DNA of 64,000 bases from Chlamydoabsidia padenii. Lineage: Eukaryota > Mucoromycota > Mucoromycetes > Mucorales > Cunninghamellaceae. The stretch covers positions 682,001-746,000 of the forward strand of contig JAIWND010000011.1 in NCBI GenBank assembly GCA_025330725.1, given 5' to 3'. How positions within the stretch are numbered: the stretch's first letter is position 1; each line of letters opens with the position of its first letter. A program made the translations under genes and the position numbers. Below, piece by piece: positions 1 to 12,549 of this stretch. A model generated the notes under the pieces. That model was given only the letters and a program-made list of their open reading frames with translations. It had not been told where the DNA came from and made no database searches.

Positions 1-525
1 ATAAAAGAAACAGATATTTATATATATAGAGTACATTACCCCCTTATTTTGTAACTCCCATTTAAAAAAACTTCTTTTTGAAAAAAAAAAAAAAGTGCAT
101 GAAAAAGGGATTTGTTGTTTGCTTGTGCATGGACCACAATAATTTAAATCCCGACAATGACAGCTTTACGCTCAAATGTCTTGATGATTTGATTTGGATA
201 AGAGCAATGTACATCATTACCCTCATTAGTATATATTGCTCACGATGATCATTAATCCGGGGGAATAACACGTAGTTCGTTATTGTTTTGTGCCAATAAT
301 AAAGTTACTTCATTCCAAATGATCATCAATACATAAAACCTATTGTCAGATTAAAGGTCCAGTATCGGGACCCCTTAAAACAATGACGAATAATAAAAAA
401 AAGGGGAAGGAGGATTTGCAAAGTGTTATGATGTTGTAAAATGGGTGGACTTTATTTAAAAACAAGGATCATGTACTATAACTAAGATATATAAAAGGGA
501 GGGAGGGAGGGGGGCTATAACTAGA
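1..525. other. 3' flank of the eIF5 gene, no gene seen
   Basis: AT-rich non-coding sequence with short A/T runs and a G-rich tract just after the eIF5 stop codon (about 496-513). I see no ORF with domain content and no RNA gene on either strand. Confidence 0.6.
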
Positions 526-1919
526 CTAATCTGAATCTTCTTCTTCAGAGGCATTGACAATCCATTCCAAGAAGGGCTTTGCGGCTTTCTTGACTTCCTT
601 GGAGATTTCCTTGTCCACATAACGCTTGGTTGGCTTTTCACCCCATTTGATAAAGACATCATCTTCAATGATATCCGCATCGTAAAGCTTCATGAGAATA
701 GCAGGTACCTTCTTGAGCAAAGCATCCTTATATTCCATACCCACGAGTCGTTCCATCCCACCAAGAGCAGCCTTTTGATGTTTTTCTTCCGTGACAAATT
801 TGCGCAAGAGTTTTGTACGTTTGGGAATCTGGGTGGCGATCGATTCATCAAAGATACATTGGACTAAAACTTGGCATGCCTTGTATTTACCGTACACACC
901 GAGTTCTTCCGCCTTGGCAATGATTGCATCGTCTGTCGTGGTCGTATTGTCCTGTTCATCCAACCAAGCACCAAAGAGATCATACTTGTTTTCCCCATCC
1001 TCGTCATCGTCAGCAAAGGCAGCCACACCCTTGACCGCCAATTCCTTCATACGCTGTGCCACCGCTGCTTCGCTAGTATCTTCCGACCAGTCTTCTTGTG
1101 CCAATTTGCTTTCCATACTGAGTCCTGCTGCTTCCTTGTTGATACGTTGAGAGATGATGTCATCGTCCGAGGCATCACCATCTTCCATTAGAGTACCACC
1201 AGGACCATGTCCGTCACCGTTGGCTTGTGCTGTTGCTGCTTTGCGTTGTTTGCGTTGATTCTTGGACGCTTGGGCAGGAGGGTTTTTGACAATGTAAGTT
1301 GAGAGTTTGTGTCGCATGTCCGCAATATTTTGAGCACCACACGCTTTGCAATCCATCAGAATGTCGTCATTTTTGATGATCTATATTGGATACATAAAAA
1401 AAAAAAAGGTTAGCATGTCGAATCATCCATCCACTTTCGTTACTTACAATGTCAGTTTCAGGATTACGGCAAGAGGCACAGAGAACAAACTTGGAAATAA
1501 AACCATCCAAGATCGTTTGTAATCTTTCGGCATCATGTTCACCATTGACAATGTAACGTTCGTTCTTGTCGTCACATTTGACTTGAGCACCCAATTCGCA
1601 ACCAAAGTATTTCGTAGGATCTAGATACATAAATAGGTGATTATTAATACCTTGTTTATACACCAAAGTGAGAATCCATATATGACTTACAAGAAGGAGG
1701 GCGAGAGAGAGCTCGAGCAATTTCAGTCATGTTGGGCACCACTGTCTTGATACCGTTACCTTTTCCTTCGACCTTCAATTAATAAAAGAGAAAGAGATTA
1801 AGGTTAGTGCATCTAGTTCAATAGTATAGTTATAACCGGTTTACCTTGGACAAGAGACGAGGCATCTTGTAACGATAGAATGAGTCCTTGACATCGCGAC
1901 GCACGTTAATAGTAGCCAT
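526..1919 (-). CDS. TIF5: Translation initiation factor eIF5
   Basis: eIF5 is the GTPase-activating protein for eIF2 in the 43S pre-initiation complex and nucleates the multifactor complex. Coding exons from the 5' end: 1845-1919, 1691-1772, 1448-1620, 526-1380; spliced product 394 residues, close to the usual 400-430. Residues 1-25 carry the [12 protein letters not shown] block with the family's catalytic Arg finger; [11 protein letters not shown] and [13 protein letters not shown] follow. The zinc ribbon is made by CASC and CKAC. The C-terminal half is the W2/HEAT-type domain, ending in an acidic SEEEDSD tail as is usual for eIF5. The start is the only ATG that gives the conserved N terminus. 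Introns follow GT-AG with phases that join perfectly. Identification is very secure. Confidence 0.97.
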
Positions 1920-2254
1920 TGTTTTTTGATTGTGTAACTTTTTGTGGGGATAAGAAGATAATAAAAGGTGGAGTTGAGTAGAATAATATAAAGATGTATA
2001 TATAAAGAGGAGCAAGTGTTAACTGCAATAAACAAGGAAGGTGGAATTAATGATTAGACTTCTTTTTAACTTTGGGAAAGTGTTGCTGATGATCGATGGT
2101 ATTGTGTATGGAGTATCTTTTCCGATGCAAGAATGTATACAACATAAACTAAAAAAGTGATGACAAGAGTATAATAACCTTTATAAGAGGCAAATGTAAC
2201 AGTGGAAAGCAAGTTCCAAAAGAAGAATGAAGAGGGGGAGGAAGGGTTAAGGAG

Positions 2255-2285
<31 letters not shown>

Positions 2286-3399
2286 GAAAACAAAAGGTTT
2301 TTTTAAAATTTCTTTTGGGAGGCGTGACTTGGGTGCGCTTTGCCCTCCGCTCGGCCAACACCACCTACCCATACACGCACATACGCACATACAAAAGAAA
2401 AAGGAACAACTATTATATGAATGATATATGTGGTAATATTAAGAATGTGTTTTCAAGTAGGGAAGAATCATAGGTACTTTATAGATGGAGCATGGGGCCT
2501 TTTGCTTCCTGAGCAAAGACTGGGATTCAAACTCCGAATATCCTAGATTTTTTTCACCCTGCCGGTCTTTGGCATTTGGTAAAGATAATTAGTATCTTTT
2601 CTGTCATTGGTCGATTGATGCGTGGCAGATGATCTATCGTGAAACTCTTTCAAAGCTGCTATTCCCTTCACTATGATCAGAGGCTGGAAATCAAAAAAGG
2701 AAACCTAAACGAAAAAAAAAAGAAAAGTTACTCCACACCATCGGCAGTCTTGTAACAAAAGGCAAGTGGGCAAGAGAAAATGAGCTAGGAAACATTCAAA
2801 GCATTGCATGAATTTCGATTTTCAAACTCCGGCGATGCGAGTTACTAGATGTTCGCTTCTTACTAAAGCTTGTCTATGAGATTCTTATATCATACCTCAT
2901 TCTATTATTCGGATCTTTAATATTACTGGGGATTGCATAAATAAGAATGTTCAAGCAGTTTTACATTACCGTGAACAGATCCGAAAAGAAAAGCGAGATT
3001 GATCCATCTCTTTTGGTAACGAAATGGATACTATTAAACACATGAAAGCAGATGCACTTTATCATGATCATTGTTGAAGAATCATGCATGATTATCGACG
3101 ACCGACATCTCGCATGAAAAAAACAAAAAAAGACGTGTGGCGATTATCCTTTTTAAGCAATTGCAACATGTTCTAATCGGTAGGTCATATATGTATAGAT
3201 AGATATAAATTTTGTATACGAGAGTTTTATTAAGAGTGATAAAATAAGGTGCTATTTGATATGGTACAGAGTAATAAGAGAAAGTAAATAATTGTAGCAG
3301 TGGAATGGATCAAGTAACTAGAGGGGAAGGAGAGTTATATAAAAAGGGCCTACTATAATGATATGTAACATAAATAATGTAAATAAGAGACTACTGCAG
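1920..3399. other. Gene-free spacer with promoter-like motifs
   Basis: About 1.5 kb, AT-rich, with no domain-bearing ORF. It holds an A run at 2266-2284 and two loose copies of the recurrent promoter motif (2521-2536, 2820-2835), the second preceded by TTGCATGAAT, a string shared with positions near 10040 and 20466. Nothing resembling a tRNA or other RNA gene could be folded by eye. Confidence 0.5.
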
Positions 3400-4571
3400 C
3401 TAATCATCCAATGGTTTTTGAGCCAAGAAAGCATACAACCCCATGTAAGCCTTAGAAGGAATCATACCACGTAGTGTTCGTCGTAACATGGCGATGAGTT
3501 GTTCGTCATTCAGATTGCTTGATCGTTTTAACCATGGTGCCAGACCTTGTACTTCGGCGCTAAAGATATTCAAAAACCCATCACCCAGAGGACCACCCCA
3601 GCCTAATGGGATTTCCCTGTATTCGGATTGCAGTATATTGAGCCCATGATCATTTAACATCATATCCAATTTGGCACCAGCAGATGGATCAAGACCTCGA
3701 GTATTACAAAGAGTATCAACTAAGTGTTTGTTGGTAACCAAGCAACCAAACAACCAAAAAAAAAAAAAAAAAAAGTCAATTCCATCCATTCCTATTGTGT
3801 TTTTTTTTATTACTACTTACAGTGTTGTAGGTATCGTTTGACGTCCCCATCATCAGAGACAATTTGCATATCCAAATCAATACATTGTAAAACCCCACCA
3901 TCTCGTAATACCCGACGTATTTCCGTCAATACATATGCCCATTCGTTTGTTTTGAATGCAAGTGAGACGAATCGTAGTTGGACGAAATCTACAAGGAGAG
4001 AGAGAGAGAATAATGAGATTAAACAAGCAGAATAGGATCAGTTACTCACCAAAGGCCTTGTCGGGGAATGGTAGGCCATTTAATACATTGGCTTCAATAA
4101 ATTCCAAATTAGCAGGGCGGATGACTTGAGGCCAAATATTACACATATCAATGCCTACAAATTGGCAACTTGGGTAGTCCAGACTTGTTTCGCATAACCA
4201 GGTAGCAGGTCCACAACACACATCTAAGATTTGCAATCCACCTTTTTGAAAGTCCAATGTCTTGATAGCATCAGCCATTACATTACTAGGTACAAAATAA
4301 AAGTTTAGCATGGGGGATGGTGTGTAGTGTAGGCATCTTACCAGCCCAATAGTTCTTTGGTTAAAAAGTGAGTTTCATGCAGTCTATCTATTTCTTGATC
4401 ATCTTTTGGTAAAAGGTATTGACTTGCTTCCACAGCATGATAAGTACGTCCGCCAATGATGCGTTGTGGTGTTGTTTTTGCTGTTGTTGTTGCCGTTAAA
4501 GTTGGAGGTAGTGGTTTCTTTTGACTAGGTCGTCGTTGATTAGTAATTGATTTCGAAGAAGTGGCTCCCAT
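3400..4571 (-). CDS. Class I SAM-dependent methyltransferase
   Basis: Predicted methyltransferase of unknown substrate, probably cytosolic. Exons from the 5' end: 4342-4571, 4050-4285, 3821-3988, 3400-3719; product 317 residues. About 75 low-complexity Ser/Thr/Pro residues precede the catalytic domain. Motif I is ILDVCCGPATWLCE; the acidic end of strand 2 is VGIDM; FPDKAFDFVQLRFV matches motif III/IV and VLRDGGVLQCIDLD the post-motif strand. This order is typical of the fungal UMTA/LaeA-like methyltransferases and of Methyltransf_25. Motif I has CC in place of the usual GxG lead. No clustered biosynthetic genes are nearby, so secondary-metabolite regulation cannot be argued. Substrate is unknown. 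Confidence 0.88.
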
Positions 4572-5466
4572 GAGGTGTGAATATGGATTCGAAAAAGAAT
4601 GATAAATAGTATAAAAAGAGAGGGAAGAGAGGGAAAAAAGGGAGTTGCAAGATTTTCTCTTTGTCCAACCCCCCTTTTTAGAGAATTGTCGGTGTTTGAA
4701 TATAGATCAGATTGATACACAAGAGATTTTGGGAGTTGCCCACCTGAAATTCTAAATCAAGTTTATTTCATTGGAAGAAATAATGCGAGACAAAGAAAGG
4801 AATCATTGGTTAGTTTGATAAAGGGACTATAGTTGTTTGAAAAAAAGGAGGGGAAGGGGAAATAGCGTAATAAGGATGATCCAGAGAGACTGAACCTAAA
4901 GACAGTTATTCCTCTCAGGTGAAGCCAGACCAGAAAAAAAGAGTTATAGTTCTTCCAAATTGCATGATTGTTTTTCCAGTCATTTCGTCTTGAAGATCGT
5001 CTTCCTTTCATTAACAAGGCCATCTTTCGACGTGGCTTTTTTTTTTTTTTTTTTTTCGGAAAGGACAGTCCAGAATTCATTTATGGCCGGGTGTTGAAAT
5101 GCATTTATCGGCGTTTGAAATCAAGACTCGACCTTCAAGTAACCTGACCGTAACGTGTTACACATATTACGACACCTTTCCCCCCTGAGAACCATTGTCC
5201 TTTTTGCTTTGTTTTGCTGCTTGATGAGATAATTGTAGTGTAACATGATTCTGATAATCAGATTATCGTTCTTTGGCGGAAAAAGTGTGGTTGCTTTTGT
5301 ATGAGACTCACAGCAGCGATGGAGTCGAGCCAACGTTGCAACTTTAGTTAATACATACGGATCCAAATCTCTGCAAAAAAAAAGCGTGATCATGTGTCCC
5401 ATCAAGTCATGTAAGTCATAAAAAAAAAGTGACAAGATTTTTATTTGTTAAAAGTATAATAATAAA
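4572..5466. other. Spacer between methyltransferase and exonuclease-like gene
   Basis: About 0.9 kb without a supported gene. A weak motif variant (CGGTGTTTGAA, 4689-4701) lies about 120 bp upstream of the methyltransferase start and another (CGGCGTTTGAAA) near 5109-5120. A T run sits at 5038-5056. Short ORFs here encode mostly Lys/Phe homopolymers and have no family resemblance. Confidence 0.5.
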
Positions 5467-6412
5467 CTACATCCATACTAAAGCCTTGTATAATTCATGC
5501 ATCATGGCCCCTTGAGCAGCCGAGAAAATCAGAGTGGCATCCGTCAATGTTTCTTTATCCCACATTGATCCACTGAATTTCCGCAATGCTGCCTGTTCCT
5601 TGGTATCCACGTCTTGTTTAGCCTCTTGATACTGTTGCATACCCTTCCAGTCCCCAATATAATGATCTATCACGTCCTTGAGTTTCCATTTTCGTTGATC
5701 CGGTCGTAAACAGTCGCTGATTTCAATCACCGGTCCGACCTTGAATCCCAGTTTGTCGTCAAGAGAGCTGCAGAAAAAGCCATACCTCCACGAGATGCGT
5801 TTGACGTCGGGACTGGTTAAAAAGTAACCCACCGTCGAGTGTTCCAATAAAGACGGGCTGGTGAGGGCGCATATTCTGTCGAGAGCAATCGAGTAGGCGT
5901 CGCCGGTATTGGAGAAGATGGTGAGACCTTTGGGAAGCAGTTGAGAGTTCCATGTCGAGGAGGTGTGGAAATGGACAGAGATCGAGACCACAAGGGGACC
6001 GCCGTCTTTGGGTGTTGCCACTGGCATGTCGAGTTGCTCAGGGCGATACACCGCGTGTAAAGAAATGTCTTGACCGTCGTCCATATAAAAGATATCCCGT
6101 AAAGTATCCATTGTTCGTTTCGAAAATGCTGCAGCATCGATATCAACGCCATCATCCATATCGTCGTCGCCATCGTCGTTATCATCTCCATCCACATCGT
6201 CATTATCGTCGTCATCGTCCGAGATATCGTCGTAGATATTCACTACCTTGGGTCCAAACGTTTTTCGAGCCTTGATTCCGGTCAGTGACATTGTCATGGT
6301 ATCAGGTTGAACATCTTTGACTTCCCATCCATCCCGGTCAGACCACTGATTGTAGCCTGTTGGTCCTACTACCGTGTTGAATTTACGAGCAGGTGAGCTT
6401 GATGGTATCGAG

Positions 6413-6456
<44 letters not shown>

Positions 6457-6800
6457 GCTGTTGTTGTTGTTGTTGATGATGATGTTGGTAGTGGCGGCGT
6501 TTGCAAATGTTTTCACCTTCTTGTCATAGTCCTGTATACAAGAATCTGTCCCTTGTTGCCAGCTAGTTTGAGATTCCTTTGCGAATTGTTGCCATCCTGC
6601 CTGATCATGTGTAGGATCCTCGTTGACAAAGGACCCCATCGTTCGATCAGAGAAAGGTACTGCCCAAGCATTGTTCCATTTCTGTCCTGGTGGTGGTGCT
6701 TGTGCTGTTTTTAATGTTGGTGTCGTTGGTGCTTTGGTATCCACATGTCCATAGGTATCTTTTGTATATATGTTGTTGTTGTTACTGTTACTGTTGTTAC

Positions 6801-6867
<67 letters not shown>

Positions 6868-8448
6868 GCTGCTGCTGGGGGGAGGTGTGGTGATCGATTT
6901 CTGTTCAAATACTGCAGGTGGTGTTGATGCCTGCCATGAATTTGTCGGTCGAGCTGCAACCGCTTCACCCCAAGTATCCGGTGCCATTTGTTCGAATTCC
7001 AGTTTTCGTGATGGTGCATATACCTCTTCGGCAAACTTGATGTCTTGATTGTCGTCGTTGATGTTTGCTGAATCCACACTAATGTTGTCAATGCTGTCAA
7101 ATTCGCATACCTCCTCCGAGACCACATGGCGTCCTTCGCTTTGCTGTTGCTGTTGTTTTGTTGTTGCCCTTGCTGTTTCCGGAGTGTTGGTGCTAGTCGA
7201 GTTACCTGAACCCGATGCTGATCCAGAGCTTCCAGATGGAGATTGTCCGTTTTGCATAAACTGATCTTGAAGAGACAACCACTTTGCTTTTTCCAGGTCG
7301 GCATCATAGGTGGAATTATCATCATCAAGGACAGCCGTGTTACCATTTACTGTTGTTGTTGACGCATAGGCAGGTTGCTTTGCCTTTTGTTGTGACTTTG
7401 AAACTTGGTTGGTGACTATAAAAGAAGGATCATCCAAAGTAACCACATCGTCATCCTCCAAGGTGGACCGAGTTTCAGGAGGAATATAGACTCGATTTCG
7501 ATACCATTTTTGCAACGATTTATTTGAGAATTTGCTAGTGATATTGGTTGGCCAATAGGTTCCCGGTTTGACCTCAATATGACGCAATTGTTCATGAAGA
7601 GCCATGAGTGAGACAACATCAAACACAGCATACACCAAAGCATAACAAGGCAAAGGGGTTTCCATCCAGGTACAGTCGCTTTCGGTAAATGAGAATGAGC
7701 TGGCCAAATCCTTCGCATACGTAAATTCCGCCAGTCCTTCCCACCCTGAAGCATATTTCGTCATTGCCTTGGCCAGATTCATCGTTTCCGCCGATTCTTG
7801 AGCCACCAACGTCTGCAAGTCCAGAATCCTTCCCAATTTGATCATAGGTACACTTTGTTCGATGGCTTGAGCATCCGCACGTACCGCCCACCCTAACCGG
7901 AGAATCGAATCATCTTGAAGTACGTCGCCCAAAATATCGCGAATGATGCCAACATCAACAAATCGTTCTACCAAGATGGCATAGCCCACCGTTTTTGATA
8001 CCGCAATTTGGAGCACCTTGAGTTTTGGTTGATTCTTCTTTACCGCCAAGAATTCACAGTCAATGGAGAAGCATCTGGTCTTGTGGATTTCTGGTATAAT
8101 AGCTCGTAGTTCATTTTCGTTGGTAACTGCTTTGGCGATAATGGGAGAGTGACGATGGGGAAGAGTAACTTCAACAAGAGATTCACTTTTTACAATCCAA
8201 TTAGGGCTAGGTTGTATCACAGGTCGATTATTCAATCTGGCTCGTTTTTGTTGTTGTTGTTGCTTTTGTTTGTAATTCCTAAGGTTTTCCAAAGTGCGAC
8301 CATGTCGAATTAATTGTTGTAGACTTTCCACAGCATCATCAGCCAATTGGTAGTCTTGATGTTCAAAAGGAGACAGCATGTTGAGAGCTGCCTCACATAT
8401 TTTAATGGTGGAATCCCAATAAGCCTTCCCAGTGATAGAGTTGGACAT
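5467..8448 (-). CDS. RNase D/EXD-like 3'-5' exonuclease-domain protein with Asn runs
   Basis: Single-exon gene, 993 residues from the chosen ATG; an in-frame start 33 bp upstream is less likely. Residues about 115-285 form a DEDD-superfamily exonuclease domain. Motif I is SIDCEF, with the paired Asp and Glu; motif II is VRADAQAI; motif III is YAVFD, giving the YxxxD spacing of DEDDy enzymes. All four acidic residues are present. A disordered middle contains two polyasparagine tracts (codons near 6777-6868 and 6411-6466) and an acidic DDDDDNDD segment. The last 210 residues (GGPLVVSISVHF to the end) resemble a second, degenerate exonuclease fold lacking the catalytic Asp-x-Glu pair. Processing of RNA or DNA ends is likely, but the exact substrate is unknown. 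Relatives include EXD1/EXD2 and WRN-type exonucleases. Confidence 0.85.
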
Positions 8449-8510
8449 ATAAAAAGGATAAAGAGATGGGTGTAAAAACAAAAATATGTCAACGCGAATG
8501 ATTTAATATG

Positions 8511-8522
8511 TTTCAAGTCCGC
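8511..8522 (-). promoter_or_regulatory. Recurrent promoter motif upstream of exonuclease-like gene
   Basis: TTTCAAGTCCGC on + reads as GCGGACTTGAAA toward the gene starting at 8448, 63 bp away. Same layout as the other copies of the motif. Confidence 0.5.
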
Positions 8523-10392
8523 TTCAGCCTGGGGTTCTCCTGGCCTGAATTCTCTCTTTGAATTTTTCTTTACTTGCCATTACCTCTTTTAGCCTCTCTC
8601 GACTTGATCTACCACCTTTTCAACATTGATAACTCCTTGGTGACAACAATAATGTAATATCGACTAGAGACACTGATCATTCTTTTGCACCTCAACTCCA
8701 GGAAAGGTATTCGCGGACAACACATTGGTGGACAATACGGAACCACCGTCTTCTCTTTGCCTCACTTGGGCCGCCTCCCTCACACCCCCATCGGAGCACC
8801 AATACGCATAAAACTTTGAATAAAATAACAGTTTGTGTATTAAACGTTGGGTCACTGTTGATTGGAAAACTCTTAAAAATGTAATGATTATATTATGTAG
8901 CTGGAAGAAACAGGAAAAAAGAACAAGTGTTGGCATATAACGGGCGTCTTACAATGGTTGGGCTATGGCAGGCATCTGTATGTGATTGGCAGGCGTTGTT
9001 ATAGTATAGGCATTGGCCTTGGCATGAATAGTGGAGTCTCTTTCTACCAAGCTTCTCCCGTTGCGGGGGCACTCACTCTATCATAAAAAAAAATGATTCA
9101 ATTACCGCTTGCATGATTCCCATCTATCCTAGGAAATGCTACATAGGCGCACGGAATTTCGGAAGAAGACTACTTGCTCAAATATCAACAGATGCTATTG
9201 ATTAAAGTGGCAACGTGGACACTATGGTATATTTCCAACACGAGTCACCACAAAAGCCAAGCTTCAAGACTCTTGTGTCAGTATGTTCAAGCTTGCAATG
9301 ACTTTTACCTTTTCTTTGCGACGAAGATTTTTTTTTTTCTAGGCGAAAAGGAAACTTCATTTTCAAACGCCAAACACCAAAATTCCATGCGCCTTCCAAT
9401 GGTATGGATGAAATGCATGAATGGAAGACAGCGGCGCAGGGAAATCCAATTCAGAGACCTACTTGACAGGACATTTTTTCTGTCAGAAATCAAAAGTTTT
9501 GCATAAATGCGGATTTCACTGCAATCAGTAGACCGTTCACGCTTGGGGATTATTAGATAACGCACAAAGAATAGATCGGCTACGTTCCAAATCCGACTTT
9601 TATAGCAAGATTTGATTGGACGCAATTCAATCGCAGCAACATGATTATTTGGATAACGTAACTTCATTCTGTCTTTATAAGTGTATTCTATAAAGCGTTG
9701 GCTATGTACAGTAGGTTATATGGAAATGATGGTCCCTGGGTACTTTTGTAATCATGTCTAGGCTATATGCTTTTGCTTTTTAAATCAGTTTTCCCACGTG
9801 AAAATGAAAACACAAAGAGTCTTGTTTGAGAACAACGCCTATTTGACAATGACAATGATGATGGGTAAAGGCAAACATGAAGATCTAATGTCATGTATTT
9901 GATTTATAATCAAATAAGACAAGACACTTACATGGTCCTTAACTGTGCAAGTAAAGTCAGTCCACCAACATGATCTCTTGGTAAAGTAACAAACTGCTAA
10001 TGGTCAACATTAAAAAAAAGGGGTATCCAATCAAATATTTGCATGAATGTCGGGCATTCAAACATATGGCTTTGTTCGGTTATCATCGGGGCCAAAACAA
10101 TATTACCATGTCATATAAAGACAAGACAATTCATAGCATGAATATATAAAGTGAGATAATCATTTTATTTGTTTTGTACAGAATGTAAAAAATAAAGGGG
10201 GAAGGTGTATATGGAGGAAAGAGAGGGAGAAAGGAGAGAGAGAGAAGAGAATATTAAAATACAGAAGGAGAGAATAGATATATTGAGGGTGGATACATGC
10301 ACAAAAAGAAGCTACTGATGGCACTAATAAGAATAAAACGAAACCAGTTCGAAGGCAAAGAGAGGGAATAAAAAAGGTAATAAACTACATCA
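8523..10392. other. Gene-poor region containing repeat copy A
   Basis: About 1.9 kb without a convincing gene. It includes one copy of a dispersed repeat (annotated separately), a motif-like string near 10048-10064 and purine-rich simple sequence at 10190-10260. ORFs of up to 120 codons occur but lack domain features and typical exon structure. Confidence 0.5.
9167..9400 (+). repeat. Dispersed repeat, copy A
   Basis: This stretch aligns by eye along its whole length with 52607-52806 and 52817-53030. Shared blocks in the same order are GATTAAAGTGG, GTGGA-ACTATGG, CAAAAGCCAAG, AAGA-TCTTGT, CTTGC-ATGACTTTTA and ACTTCATTTTCAAA. It shares CGCCAAACACCAAA-TTCC with copy C only. No terminal inverted repeats, target duplication or ORF is evident. 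It may be a short non-autonomous element or a duplicated regulatory segment. Confidence 0.75.
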
Positions 10393-10464
10393 TCAATCCA
10401 ATGACAAAGTGCGATCGCCTTGGTTGCTAGTTTCGGTACATTTTGATCTATCCCGTAATACTAT

Positions 10465-10504
<40 letters not shown>

Positions 10505-11848
10505 AGAGAGAGCGAGAGAAAGCATGAGTACTTGATTTGTTTCCCCCTTTATATATATCCTACTTACAATGAGGTTTCAATCCCTTGTCAAAGTTGATCA
10601 AACAGATAGCAGTGTTGATGATGGTCAATACTACCAAAGTCAAAGACACACTGGAGAAGAAGATTAAGAATTCCCGTACATACATGAATTTTTGTTGTTG
10701 GGTCGGGTCGCACATTCGGAAGATCTTGAAGCTAAAGTAAGCACAACCAGCTGCCAAGCCCACAAAGAAGAGATACACCATATATTTCGATTCATGACGT
10801 ACAGCATAGACAATCAAGATCAAAAAGATACATGTCAACGGTAAGGCGACGATGGTCAAGGCAAATTCATAGTCATTCATTTGTAACACCAACACCAAGT
10901 ATTGTATTGAGTAGGCCAAAAAGAAAAACATGTCCAGTTTTAACAAGGATAATAGGATTTGATACCATCGATACATATCTAGAAGGGGGGGGTCCAAGTT
11001 AGTATTATAGTGATTGTTTTTTTCATTCTTACTTCTGATTTCAGGATCCGCACCAATGGCTCTATAGATTTTCCAACTATAACAGAGAGAATCAGGTTAA
11101 AAATAGGTTTACATGAGCGAGTAGATTGGTTTTACCCAAATTCTTGATAAAGTCTGGCACCAAGATAAAGATAGACCAATTCACATAGACCTGTCACTAC
11201 CGCATTGACAATCAATAAACGAGTGATCAACAGACCCAAGGCAGGTTGTTCGACCACTTTTGACATTTGCTTGAATTGGAAGATACTGTAGATAAAGCAA
11301 CATAGGTTGAAGAGTAATAAGGCGATGACTTGAATAGTGTTTTGAGCTCGTACCTATGTATACAGGATAAAAAATAATAATAATAATAATAAAGAATCGT
11401 TAGTTTCCTTTTTCAATATTTCAAACTACTTATTCATACTTTACCGCATCCCAAGCCAGGGCCACTTGAAATAGTTGTGAGAGAATAAAGATGATTAGAT
11501 AGACAGGGATTCCCGTTCCTTGAGTGGTGTGTTGAGTCCTATTAATTAGTCAATTGAGTCACTGGTTTTTGTTATTGTTCCTCGTTTTCCAACTTACTCG
11601 GACTGGTGCATTTGAAACTGAGCAAAGATAACAGCTTGTAAGGCAATTACTACCACTGCTTCAAATATGGCAACGATACCAAGATATATGGAATTCCGTG
11701 ATTGTAGCCAAGACTAGAAAGCTAAAGCGTTAGTGGTTATTCATTTCCGTATTATTGTTTCGTTACCTACTTTTTGTTTTTTATCTTTGGGTTGTATATC
11801 AAACATTTTTCTGGTGGATTGATCAGCGTCCGAGCTTTTTCTAGTCAT
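10393..11848 (-). CDS. UPF0658 Golgi apparatus membrane protein
   Basis: Exons from the 5' end: 11771-11848, 11598-11713, 11445-11538, 11136-11353, 11033-11076, 10568-10978, 10393-10460; product 342 residues. The chain has about seven hydrophobic segments, for example ILSQLFQVALAW, IYLGIVAIFEAVV, LLITRLLIVNAVV, LLSLLKLDMFFFLAYSIQYL and FLIFFSSVSLTLVVLTI. Short hydrophilic turns such as NMYRWYQ and RMCDPTQQQ separate them. Length, FDIQPKD near the N terminus and topology match the fungal UPF0658 family, placed in the Golgi by yeast localisation work; the molecular function is unknown. All seven exon joins restore frame. The last intron carries a 31-A run at 10471-10501. Confidence 0.85.
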
Positions 11849-12549
11849 GAGTTCTGAGGCGAGCATTCAAAACGAATACTATGATAACAAGGTATGTGGG
11901 GGGGAGAGAGAGAAAGAGAATGGGATGAGTAATGTACACAATTAAGGATTGTAATAAAAGTTATAGTCTATCAAGGATAAATAAGTGTGTATACAATAAA
12001 AAAGAAAGAGAGATGGGTAAAATAAAAATAAAAAAAAAGTAAACAAGGTCAAGTTCTAAAAAGGGAGGACGAAAAGGAAAGAAAAAAAGAAGAAGAAAAA
12101 AAACACACTTCAAATTGGTAAAGAAAAAAAAAAAACTTGACGGAGCGGGATTTCAAATGTGGAATAATGAGTTTTGATTGGCTAGTTTTATATGAATAAA
12201 GGCACAGGGCGAATGTTGAAAGGGTAATTAAAATCAACTAGGTACGAGACAAAGTGAATGGGTATTCGTCACCGATGAGTAACACCAAAAAAACAAAACA
12301 AAAAGGATTGTCGCCAAGTACGGAACTCAAAATGAGATATCACAAAAGGGTGATTGCCACTGAAGGGCATGTGGACTCTTAAAACAGACAATCTCGGGTG
12401 CCAGCCCTAAAGAGAAAAAAAAAAAAAAAGGTTTAAAAGCCCGTCTTGGTTAAAATTTTTTTCCTTTTCCCTTTTCTTATTGTTCTTGATTACTTTTTTC
12501 CACACCATTTATACCACACCTTTGATACCTCTTCCAACTCTTATGATCT
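11849..12549. promoter_or_regulatory. Divergent promoter between UPF0658 and ankyrin genes
   Basis: About 700 bp between two divergently read start codons. It contains the clean motif GCGGGATTTCAAA at 12145-12157 (+) and a looser TTTAAAAGCCCG near 12432-12443, plus pyrimidine-rich sequence just before the ankyrin ATG. The two genes may share elements. Confidence 0.5.
12145..12157 (+). promoter_or_regulatory. Recurrent promoter motif
   Basis: GCGGGATTTCAAA, one of the cleanest copies, 297 bp from the UPF0658 start and 393 bp from the ankyrin start. Confidence 0.55.

Noticed and set aside
2505..2545. tRNA T-arm-like string GGATTCAAACTCC
   Set aside because: The flanking bases do not form a T stem, acceptor stem or D arm; it fits the promoter motif family instead.
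6690..7346. Plus- and minus-strand ORFs of poly-Leu, poly-Val, poly-Cys or poly-Thr in the exonuclease-like gene
   Set aside because: They are out-of-frame readings of the GTT/AAC repeat that encodes the Asn tracts.
8664..8936. 90-codon minus-strand ORF
   Set aside because: No domain, splice partner or conserved block; probably chance in AT-rich spacer.
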